From Planctomycetota bacterium (GTDB taxonomy: Bacteria; Planctomycetota; J058; J103), in NCBI GenBank assembly GCA_003694875.1, contig RFJN01000138.1, forward strand, positions 1 through 7,002: a DNA stretch of 7,002 nucleotides. The letters run 5' to 3'. How positions within the stretch are numbered: the stretch's first letter is position 1; each line of letters starts with the position of its first letter. A model generated the notes under the pieces. It ran no database searches. It was not told the origin of the DNA and saw only the letters and a program-made list of their open reading frames with translations. This document shows, in pieces, positions 1 to 5,393 of the stretch. Both the position numbers and the translations under genes were made by a program.

Positions 1-2
1 AT

Positions 3-1493
3 CGGATCGTGGTGTTCGGCGGCGCGGACGCAAGCGGCGACCCGCTCGCCTCGATCGTCTGGGCGCCGCTCGATCTGTCCGCTGCGTTCACGCCGCTGCA
101 GGACGCGGCGGGCGATCCGATCGAGCTGTCGGTCGCGCGCCGCGACGCCGGCTCGGTGACGATCGGCACGAGCGAGCTGTGGATCGCGGGCGGCCGCGGC
201 GCGCGCGGCCCGCTCGATCTCGTGGAGCGGCTGCAGCCCGAACTCGGCGTGATCCGGACGCTCTCCACCCCGCTGCTCTCGGCGCGCGGCGGGCTCGCCG
301 GCCTCGTGCTCGGCAACGGCGCGGTGCTGTTCGCCGGCGGCGGATCGGCCGAACTCGAGTTCGCCCGGCCGCGGCTGCCGCTCACCGCCGGGCCGCAGAC
401 GGTGCTGCCCGAGATCGCGCCGCCGGACGCGCGCGCGCAGCACGGCGCGTGCCCGCTCACCGGCGGCACGGTGCTGATCGCGGGCGGGACCGACGGGATC
501 GTCGACGGGGGCGCGCTGCGGGTGCTCGCCGGTGCGCAGCGCTTCGATCCGGCCGCCTCCGCCGTGCAGCGCGTGACCCCGACCGCGGGAGCGCTGCAGC
601 AGCCGCGCCGGCTGCACACCCTCACGCCGCTGCCGGACGGCGGCGCGCTCGTGGCCGGCGGACTCGACGCCGCCGAGCAGCCGCTCGCCTCGCTCGAGCG
701 CTACCGCCCGGTCGAGGACGACTTCGTGCTGCTCGCCGCGACGCTGCCCGCGCCGGTCTCGCGCCACCGCGCGGTCGCGCTTCTCGACGGGCGGGTGCTG
801 ATCACCGGGGGCCGCACCGCGAGCGGCACGACCGCGACCGCGTGGATCTTCGATCCGAACACCGAGAGCGTCACCGCGACCGCCGCCATGGGCCGCCCGC
901 GCGAAGGCCACGTGCTCCTGCGGCTCGCGGACGGCCGGGTACTCGCCGCCGGCGGCTGGGACACCGCGGCCGGCAGCGCGGCCGACGACGCCGAGCTGTG
1001 GGATCCGGCCACCGAGAGCTGGAGCGTCGTGGGGGGCGATCTCGGCGGCGGCCGGTTCGAGATCGCGGCCGCGGTGCTGAGCACCGGCGAGGTGCTGCTC
1101 GCCGGCGGCCGCAGCGCGCCGGGGGCCGCCCCCGTCGACACGGTCGCGGTCTTCTCCCCGGCCACCGACAGCCTGACGGTGAAGCCCACCGGCCTCGCGA
1201 CCGCGCGCGCGCGCGCCGCCGCGGTCCCCGACGCGAGCGGGGCCGCGCTCGTGCTCGGCGGCGAGACGGGGCCGCCGCTCACCCCGGGCGAGCCCGCCGC
1301 GGCGGTGACCGCGAGCGTGGAGCGCTACGATCCGAGCGGCGACGGGGCGAGCACCGTCCCGGCGGACCCGGACCTGCCGGCCCCCTGTGCGGCCGCCGCG
1401 GTGCTGCCGCTGCCCGACGGCCGCTGGCTGCTCGTGGGGGGCACGGGCCCCGCGGGCGTGGTGCGGGCGGCCGCCGAACAGGTCGTGCCGTGA
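3..1493 (+). CDS. Kelch-repeat beta-propeller protein (5' partial)
   Basis: The reading frame is open from the left edge, so the N-terminus and any signal peptide lie outside the window. A GTG at 9 is the first possible start inside it, but it lies within a kelch strand and has no Shine-Dalgarno sequence, so it is probably internal. Counting from that codon, strands of the type L-h-x-G-G recur at residues 2, 58, 107, 156, 214, 264, 312, 363, 414 and 474, about 50 residues apart. They are followed by segments such as ERYRP, IFDPNTES, LWDPATESW and VFSPATDS. This is the kelch/galactose-oxidase blade pattern. No catalytic residues are recognisable, so a binding or structural role is the safest reading; cell-surface or periplasmic location is inference. 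The gene overlaps the downstream pyrK-like gene by 4 bases (GTGA), which suggests co-transcription. The family call is firm, the function unknown. Confidence 0.85.
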   Translation, partial: RIVVFGGADASGDPLASIVWAPLDLSAAFTPLQDAAGDPIELSVARRDAGSVTIGTSELWIAGGRGARGPLDLVERLQPELGVIRTLSTPLLSARGGLAGLVLGNGAVLFAGGGSAELEFARPRLPLTAGPQTVLPEIAPPDARAQHGACPLTGGTVLIAGGTDGIVDGGALRVLAGAQRFDPAASAVQRVTPTAGALQQPRRLHTLTPLPDGGALVAGGLDAAEQPLASLERYRPVEDDFVLLAATLPAPVSRHRAVALLDGRVLITGGRTASGTTATAWIFDPNTESVTATAAMGRPREGHVLLRLADGRVLAAGGWDTAAGSAADDAELWDPATESWSVVGGDLGGGRFEIAAAVLSTGEVLLAGGRSAPGAAPVDTVAVFSPATDSLTVKPTGLATARARAAAVPDASGAALVLGGETGPPLTPGEPAAAVTASVERYDPSGDGASTVPADPDLPAPCAAAAVLPLPDGRWLLVGGTGPAGVVRAAAEQVVP

Positions 1494-2353
1494 GCGGCTC
1501 GGACGAGGGCGCGCGGCCGCAGCCGGCGCCTGTCGGATCGTGGCAGACCGTGGTCACCGCGCGCGAGCCGGTCGGTCCGCGCGCGGTGCTGCTGACCGTG
1601 CTGCTGCCCGGCCGGGCGCTGCCGCTCGCGCCCGGTCAGTTCGTCATGGCGCGCGCCTGGTCCGCTCCCGACCCGCTGCTGCGGCGGCCGCTCGCTCCCT
1701 TCGACGTCCGGGTGCGCGCGGACGGCACCCAGCTCGATCTGCTCGTGGTGGCGGGCGGTCGCGGCACGCGCCGGATCGCAGCGCTCGAGCCCGGGGCGAC
1801 GCTCGATCTGCTCGGTCCGCTCGGCCGCGGCTTCGGCCCGCTGCCCGCCGGGCGGCCGGTGTGGCTCGTGGGCGGGGGCGTGGGAGTGGCGCCGCTGCAC
1901 CACATGGTGGCCGAACTCGTGCGCCGCGAGGAGGCAGAGCGCCTCTCGCGGCTGCACGTGGTACTCGGGGCACGCAGCGGCGAGGCGCTGTTCGGCCGCG
2001 AGGCGTTCGAGGCCGCGGGGCTGCCGGTGCTGCTCGCGACCGACCGCGGGGACGTGGGGCTGCGCGGCACCGCGATCGACGCGCTCGCGCAACGGCTCGC
2101 CCATGCAGACGACGGTTCCGCAATCCCCTACGTCTATGGCTGCGGTCCCGAGCCCATGCTGCGGGCGCTCGTGGCGCTGTGCCGTGAACGCGGCTGGCAG
2201 GGCGAGGTGTCGGTCGAGCGCTACATGGCGTGCGGCTTCGGGGTGTGCTTCACCTGCACCTGCGAGGTGCGGGAGCCGGACAGGGGGCGGGTGCACCGGG
2301 TGCGCTCGTGCCTCGAGGGACCGGTGTTCCCGATCGAGCGGCTGGCGTGGTGA
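1490..2353 (+). CDS. pyrK: PyrK-like dihydroorotate dehydrogenase electron transfer subunit (FAD/[2Fe-2S])
   Basis: The 287-residue product belongs to the ferredoxin-reductase-like family. In class 1B dihydroorotate dehydrogenase, PyrK passes electrons from dihydroorotate via FMN, a [2Fe-2S] cluster and FAD to NAD+ in pyrimidine synthesis. The N-terminal FAD-binding barrel carries RRPL at 65-68, matching the RRPxS flavin motif except that Ala replaces the usual Ser. The nucleotide-binding loop GGGVGVAPL is at 128-136. The C-terminal cluster segment ERYMACGFGVCFTC continues to RSCLEGPVF and gives ligands Cys248, Cys253, Cys256 and Cys274, with an extra Cys258. The spacing C-x4-C-x2-C and the C-x-x-GPVF ending are typical of PyrK rather than other flavodoxin reductases. 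The GTG start at 1490 overlaps the kelch gene stop; the same frame is open much further upstream, but that stretch is an Arg-rich shadow. No pyrD lies in the window, so the partner is unknown. It is slightly longer than typical PyrK (about 250-270). Confidence 0.85.
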   Translation: MSGSDEGARPQPAPVGSWQTVVTAREPVGPRAVLLTVLLPGRALPLAPGQFVMARAWSAPDPLLRRPLAPFDVRVRADGTQLDLLVVAGGRGTRRIAALEPGATLDLLGPLGRGFGPLPAGRPVWLVGGGVGVAPLHHMVAELVRREEAERLSRLHVVLGARSGEALFGREAFEAAGLPVLLATDRGDVGLRGTAIDALAQRLAHADDGSAIPYVYGCGPEPMLRALVALCRERGWQGEVSVERYMACGFGVCFTCTCEVREPDRGRVHRVRSCLEGPVFPIERLAW

Positions 2354-2379
2354 TCCCGCCACGGCGGGCGTGCCGATGA

Positions 2380-2411
2380 CAGAAGCCCGCGCCGGACGAC
2401 GCGGGCTTCTG
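2380..2411. terminator. Hairpin at convergent junction, likely bidirectional terminator
   Basis: A perfect 12-bp inverted repeat (2380-2391 pairing with 2400-2411) encloses an 8-base loop. It lies 26 bases after the pyrK stop and 34 bases beyond the stop of the last hsp20 gene on the opposite strand. No clear U-run follows on either strand, so it is a weak-tail or U-less terminator, or an mRNA-end stabiliser. The position between convergent genes supports a termination role; efficiency cannot be judged. Confidence 0.7.
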
Positions 2412-2445
2412 CTGCGTGGGGCCGGCGAATGTGTTCGCGCGGGCC

Positions 2446-2955
2446 TCAGCTCTCCTTCTTGATCTCGATCTTGCGCACCTTCTCCTGCTCGGCCGCACTC
2501 TTGGGCAGCTCGACCGTCAGCACGCCGTTGTGGAACTTCGCGCTCACGTGCTCGGCGTCGATCTGCTCCGGCAGCGGGATCGTGCGCGAGAACTGCCCGT
2601 AGCGGATCTCGGAGTGGTACACCCCCTCCTTCTCCTCCTCGAGCTCCTGCTTCTTCTCGCCCGAGATCACGAGCGCATCATCGGTGAGCGAGACCGAGAT
2701 GTCGTTCTCGTCGAGTCCGGGCAGTTCGGCGAGCACGGTGTACTTGCCCTCGTCCTCGCGCACCTCGATCTTGGGGCTGAAGGTGGCGAGTTCGCCGAAC
2801 GGCGTCCCGAAGCTGCCGAAGCCCTCGCCGCGCCACAGCGCCTCGAAGGCGCGGTTGAGGTCGCGCTGCAGGGCGAGCAGCGGGTGCTCGGTCTCGCTGC
2901 GCTCGGGCGTGAGCGCGCTCGAACGCGAACGACGGATCAGGTTCCGCAGTGCCAT
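2446..2955 (-). CDS. Small heat shock protein Hsp20, paralogue 1 (third gene of cluster)
   Basis: The 169-residue ATP-independent holdase chaperone would bind unfolding proteins in the cytoplasm. The N-terminal arm (1 to about 58) contains an amphipathic stretch, ALQRDLNRAFEALW. The alpha-crystallin domain runs from about 60 (SPKIEVRED) through ELPG at 77-80 and ISGEKKQE near 97-104 to FHNGVLTVELPK with the G-V-L motif at 144-146. The C-terminal tail has the oligomerisation motif I163-E-I165. The start is the ATG at 2955, preceded by GGGAGGAG six bases upstream; the frame is open further upstream but without a better start. This is the most canonical bacterial Hsp20 of the three, with a Glu/Lys-rich loop (KKQELEEEKEG). 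It lies 108 bases after paralogue 2 and probably shares its transcript. Confidence 0.95.
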   Translation of the reverse strand: MALRNLIRRSRSSALTPERSETEHPLLALQRDLNRAFEALWRGEGFGSFGTPFGELATFSPKIEVREDEGKYTVLAELPGLDENDISVSLTDDALVISGEKKQELEEEKEGVYHSEIRYGQFSRTIPLPEQIDAEHVSAKFHNGVLTVELPKSAAEQEKVRKIEIKKES

Positions 2956-2961
2956 GGTCGT

Positions 2962-2970
2962 CTCCTCCCT
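2962..2970 (-). promoter_or_regulatory. Ribosome binding site of hsp20 paralogue 1
   Basis: AGGGAGGAG on the minus strand, six bases before the ATG at 2955. This strong Shine-Dalgarno match fixes the start and excludes the longer open frame reaching to 3018. Confidence 0.8.
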
Positions 2971-2997
2971 TCTGGTCTCCCGACGCGCGGCCGGGGC

Positions 2998-3020
2998 GCG
3001 CGGGGCCGCACGCCCCACGC
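2998..3020 (-). other. GC-rich hairpin between hsp20 paralogues 2 and 1
   Basis: A 9-bp stem (2998-3006 with 3012-3020) closes a 5-base loop; read on the minus strand it contains one G-U pair. It occupies the 108-base spacer (2956-3063) between two hsp20 genes. No T-run follows in the minus direction, so it is not a classic terminator. It could be an mRNA processing or stability element or a partial attenuator that sets different levels of the two chaperones. Function is inferred only from position. Confidence 0.5.
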
Positions 3021-3063
3021 TCCCCGCCGCGACCTCTCTCTCCTGCGCCGGCGAACGCGCGCC

Positions 3064-3468
3064 TCACTCGGTCTTGACGGTGATACGCCGCGCACTCGGC
3101 TTCGCCTTGGGCAGCACCAGCGTGAGCACCCCGTCCTTGAGCCGGGCGTCGATCTTGCTCTCGTCGACCGGCTCGCGCAGCCGGAACGAGCGCTGGAAGT
3201 CGACCGGCTGGAACTCGGCGCGCGCGAGCTCGAAGCCCTGCGGGGTCTCGATCTGCTGGCTCGCCTCGATCGTGAGCACCCCCTCGTCGAAGGTCAGCTC
3301 GAGATCCTTGTCCGATACGCCGGGCAGGTCGGCATAGATGTAGAGGTTGTCCGAGGTCTCGTAGACGTCGACCGCGGGCGCGAGCACCGGCCGCGCCTCG
3401 CTGCGTTCGGCGGTCACGGCCTGCGCACCACCGGTCGTGGCCATTTCGGTCCGTCCCTGGTTTGCCAT
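3064..3468 (-). CDS. Small heat shock protein Hsp20, paralogue 2 (second gene of cluster)
   Basis: The 134-residue product is a compact Hsp20. A short Thr/Ala/Gln-rich arm of about 30 residues precedes the alpha-crystallin domain, which begins at APAVDVYETSDNLYIYADLPG (about 30-50). The domain ends with LKDGVLTLVLPK, G-V-L at 113-115, and the tail keeps I129-T-V131. The ATG at 3468 is chosen because it shares one base with the stop of the upstream hsp20 gene (TGATG) and is preceded six bases before the adjoining GTG by GGGGGAGGG. A GTG directly upstream (3471) and an ATG at 3444 are alternatives. Translational coupling to paralogue 3 is likely. The short arm and the aromatic-rich LYIYADLPG strand differ from paralogue 1, so this is a distinct Hsp20 subtype rather than a recent duplicate. 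Confidence 0.93.
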   Translation of the reverse strand: MANQGRTEMATTGGAQAVTAERSEARPVLAPAVDVYETSDNLYIYADLPGVSDKDLELTFDEGVLTIEASQQIETPQGFELARAEFQPVDFQRSFRLREPVDESKIDARLKDGVLTLVLPKAKPSARRITVKTE

Positions 3469-3923
3469 CACGCGCCCTCCCCCTGCGTGTTGATCTTGAT
3501 CCGACGCGGCTTGTCCTGCTCGTGCCGCGGCAGCTCGATCCGGAGCACGCCACCGGTGTAGCTCGCCTTGACCGCGTCGGTGGCGATCGGAAACGGCAGC
3601 CGCAGCGAACGCACGAACTTGCCGTACGGCCGCTCGCTCATGTGCACCGTCGCGCCCTCGGGCAGCTCGGGCTGCTTGCGCTCACCGCTGAGCCGCAGCA
3701 CCTGCTCCTGCACCGTCACGTCGAGCGAATCGGCGTCGACCCCGGGCAGCAGCACGTGCACCACCAGCCCGTGCTCGTGCACCCACACGTTGAGCGGCGG
3801 CCACGGTGCCGTGCGGGCGCGCGCGGTGCCGAACAGCGTCGGCAGCGGCAGGTCGAACAGACGACGCAGCTCGTTCTCCCACGTCGTGGGCCACGCGAGC
3901 GCCGGTCCCCACAGTCCGTTCAT
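3468..3923 (-). CDS. Small heat shock protein Hsp20, paralogue 3 (first gene of cluster)
   Basis: The 151-residue Hsp20 has a Trp/Pro-rich N-terminal arm (WGPALAWPTTWENELRRLFD, 5-24). The alpha-crystallin domain starts near PPLNVWVHEHGLVVHVLLPG (42-61) and includes LRLSGERKQP and the RPYGKFVRSLRLP strand. It ends at YTGGVLRIELPR with G-V-L at 125-127, and the tail carries I142-K-I144. The ATG at 3923 follows GGAGG with six bases spacing; the longer open frame to 4160 covers the intergenic region and is not supported. It is the promoter-proximal gene of the three, and its TGA overlaps the ATG of paralogue 2 by one base. The core is divergent (VWVHEH, GLVV, YTGG), so it probably forms part of a mixed chaperone assembly; that last point is inference. 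Confidence 0.93.
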   Translation of the reverse strand: MNGLWGPALAWPTTWENELRRLFDLPLPTLFGTARARTAPWPPLNVWVHEHGLVVHVLLPGVDADSLDVTVQEQVLRLSGERKQPELPEGATVHMSERPYGKFVRSLRLPFPIATDAVKASYTGGVLRIELPRHEQDKPRRIKINTQGEGA

Positions 3924-3929
3924 GGTCTT

Positions 3930-3938
3930 CCTCCTCTC
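3930..3938 (-). promoter_or_regulatory. Ribosome binding site of hsp20 paralogue 3
   Basis: GAGAGGAGG on the minus strand, six bases before the ATG at 3923. It decides that start over the upstream-extended frame. Confidence 0.8.
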
Positions 3939-3951
3939 TCGGAATGTCTCC

Positions 3952-3974
3952 CTCCCCGGTCCCCCACCGGGAAG
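3952..3974 (-). other. Leader hairpin upstream of the hsp20 cluster
   Basis: On the minus strand a 9-bp stem (3966-3974 with 3952-3960, one G-U pair) closes a GGGGG loop, ending 14 bases before the ribosome binding site. It would lie in the 5' untranslated leader of the hsp20 transcript. Heat-shock leaders often fold, so a thermosensor or stability role is possible, but the stem does not itself mask the GGAGG. Confidence 0.4.
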
Positions 3975-3988
3975 CGTCTCGCGGGGCC

Positions 3989-4040
3989 ATTGAGCAAAGA
4001 AGGGACCGATGGCAAGAACTTTTTTGGATTTTTTACAACC
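3989..4040 (-). promoter_or_regulatory. Candidate hsp20 promoter region with phased A-tracts
   Basis: On the minus strand two A6 tracts (4029-4034 and 4020-4025) lie 9 bases apart, in an otherwise GC-rich region. They are followed by CTTGCC (4016-4011), a 16-base spacer and CTCAAT (3994-3989). CTTGCC resembles the first half of the sigma-32 -35 element (CTTGAA), and CTCAAT is a poor match to CCCCAT. The A-tracts could act as an UP element or curved DNA. A promoter here is expected from the gene layout; the exact boxes are uncertain. Confidence 0.35.
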
Positions 4041-4090
4041 TGCCGTGTCATCCCGGGTTTCGTCGACTCCACCCAGGCGTGTGCGGCGTC

Positions 4091-4141
4091 CGGCCGCCAC
4101 AGTGGCAGCGCGACCGCGCGGCCCGCTGCCAGCACCGGCCG
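4091..4141. promoter_or_regulatory. Nested inverted repeat upstream of thiolase, candidate operator
   Basis: The core is a perfect 8-bp inverted repeat, TGGCAGCG (4103-4110) and CGCTGCCA (4124-4131), separated by 13 bases. The half-site centres are therefore 21 bp apart, two helical turns. An outer pair of CGGCCG (4091-4096 and 4136-4141) and a central CCGCGCGG (4114-4121) add to the symmetry. It ends about 12 bases before the candidate extended -10 of the thiolase operon. It may be a dimeric regulator site or an RNA hairpin; which one is not decidable here. Confidence 0.4.
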
Positions 4142-4152
4142 ATTGCCGGGTG

Positions 4153-4161
4153 TGGTACACT
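4153..4161 (+). promoter_or_regulatory. Candidate extended -10 promoter for the thiolase operon
   Basis: TGGTACACT fits an extended -10 (TG-n-TATAAT-like, four of six in the hexamer TACACT at 4156-4161). It lies 37 bases upstream of the thiolase ATG. No good -35 is visible at 4133-4138, which is compatible with an extended -10 promoter or an activator-dependent one. Confidence 0.4.
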
Positions 4162-4185
4162 GCGCGGCTTGCATGCGAGAGCGAT

Positions 4186-4191
4186 GAGGAG
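4186..4191 (+). promoter_or_regulatory. Ribosome binding site of the thiolase gene
   Basis: GAGGAG seven bases before the ATG at 4199. It sets the start and excludes the open frame extending back to 3806. Confidence 0.75.
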
Positions 4192-4198
4192 AACGCCC

Positions 4199-5386
4199 AT
4201 GCGCGAGGTCGTGATCACCGCCGCCGCCCGGACGCCGATCGGCCGGTTTCTCGGTTCGTTGAAGGACATTCCCGCACCGAAGCTCGGCGCCCACGCGATC
4301 CGGGCGGCACTCGAGCGCTCGGCGCTGCCGCCGGAGGCGGTCGACGAGGTGATCCTCGGCTGCGTGCTGCAGGCGGGCCTCGGGCAGAACCCCGCGCGGC
4401 AGGCGCAGATCGGCGCCGGGATCCCCGCCGAGATCGGCGCGTTCACGATCAACAAGGTCTGCGGCTCCGGTCTGAAGGCGGTCGCCCTCGGTGCGCAGGC
4501 GATCCGCGCCGGCGACGCCGACGTGATCGTGGCCGGCGGCATGGAGAACATGTCGCGCGCGCCGCACCTGCTATTCGGTGCGCGCACCGGCATCCGGCTC
4601 GGGCACGCCGAGCTGCGCGACGCCAACATCCACGACGGACTGTGGGACGTCTACAACGACTTCCACATGGGCGCGACCGCCGAACTCGTCGCGCGCGAGT
4701 ACGGGATCGGCCGCGAGGAGCAGGACGCGTTCGCGCTCGTGTCGCACCAGCGGGCGCACGCCGCGACCGAGCGGGGGCGGTTCCGCGACGAGATCGTTCC
4801 GATCGAGATCCCGCAGCGCAAGGGGGATCCGATCGTGCTCGACCGCGACGAGGCGATCCGGCCCGACACCTCGCTCGAGAAGCTCGCGCGGCTGCGGCCC
4901 GCCTTCGAGAAGAACGGAACGGTGACCGCCGGGAACGCGCCCGGGCTCAACGACGGGGCGGCCGCGCTCGTGCTCATGGCCGAGGAGGTGGCGCGCGAGC
5001 GCGGGATCCGGCCGCTTGCGCGCATCACCGGCTACGCCACCGGCCACCGCGAGCCGGAGTGGGTCATGATGGCGCCGGTGCGCGGGGTGCAGCGGCTCGT
5101 CGAGAAGCTCGGCCTCCCGTCCGCGAACGCCTTCGACCTCGTGGAACTCAACGAGGCGTTCAGCGTGGCGGCGATCGCGGTCACGCGCGAACTCGGGCTC
5201 GATCCCGACAAGGTCAACCCGGACGGCGGCGCGGTGGCGCTCGGCCACCCGATCGGCGCGAGCGGTGCGCGGATCCTGGTGACGCTGCTGTACGGGATGC
5301 GCGAGCGCGGGGCGCGCACCGGTCTCGCCGCGCTGTGTCTCGGCGGCGGCGGCTCGGTCGCCCTCGCCGTCGAGGCGATCGACTGA
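4199..5386 (+). CDS. Acetyl-CoA C-acetyltransferase (biosynthetic-type thiolase)
   Basis: The 395-residue enzyme condenses two acetyl-CoA to acetoacetyl-CoA, or runs the reverse thiolysis, in the cytoplasm. All thiolase landmarks are visible: the nucleophile Cys88 in NKVCGSG, the GGMENMS loop, NAPGLNDGAA, the VELNEAF motif, His350 in GHPIGASGA and the second catalytic Cys380 in LCLGGGGS. Length is typical of PhaA/AtoB/ThlA-type enzymes (about 390-395). The motif CLGGGGS replaces the more common CIGGGMG-type ending, a mild variation. The start at 4199 is supported by GAGGAG and by alignment of REVVITAAARTPIGRF with family N-termini. It is the first gene of a + strand operon with an unknown protein and a 3-hydroxyacyl-CoA dehydrogenase, pointing to C4 acyl-CoA metabolism (beta-oxidation, polyhydroxybutyrate or butyrate-type routes). 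Substrate length cannot be fixed from the sequence. Confidence 0.95.
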   Translation: MREVVITAAARTPIGRFLGSLKDIPAPKLGAHAIRAALERSALPPEAVDEVILGCVLQAGLGQNPARQAQIGAGIPAEIGAFTINKVCGSGLKAVALGAQAIRAGDADVIVAGGMENMSRAPHLLFGARTGIRLGHAELRDANIHDGLWDVYNDFHMGATAELVAREYGIGREEQDAFALVSHQRAHAATERGRFRDEIVPIEIPQRKGDPIVLDRDEAIRPDTSLEKLARLRPAFEKNGTVTAGNAPGLNDGAAALVLMAEEVARERGIRPLARITGYATGHREPEWVMMAPVRGVQRLVEKLGLPSANAFDLVELNEAFSVAAIAVTRELGLDPDKVNPDGGAVALGHPIGASGARILVTLLYGMRERGARTGLAALCLGGGGSVALAVEAID

Positions 5387-5393
5387 GCCCGGC

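Noticed and set aside
179..1489. Upstream extension of the pyrK frame giving a 724-residue protein
   Set aside because: The added part is Arg/Ala-rich out-of-frame translation of the kelch gene; homology to PyrK begins only after the GTG at 1490.
1325..2362. Minus-strand 345-residue open frame opposite pyrK
   Set aside because: His/Arg/Pro-rich composition with no motif, fully antisense to a gene with complete FAD and [2Fe-2S] motifs; a high-GC shadow.
2416..3561. Plus-strand 381-residue open frame opposite the hsp20 genes
   Set aside because: Leu/Arg-rich antisense of two clear Hsp20 genes, with no ribosome site or recognisable domain.
4020..4034. T-runs as a plus-strand intrinsic terminator
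   Set aside because: No GC-rich hairpin precedes them on the plus strand and no plus-strand gene ends nearby.
3806..4198. N-terminal extension of the thiolase frame into the hsp20 region
   Set aside because: Antisense to hsp20 and intergenic; the thiolase N-terminus and GAGGAG site place the start at 4199.
3924..4198. CIRCE element (HrcA operator) for the chaperone cluster
   Set aside because: I looked for TTAGCACTC with its complement nine bases apart on both strands and found no match.
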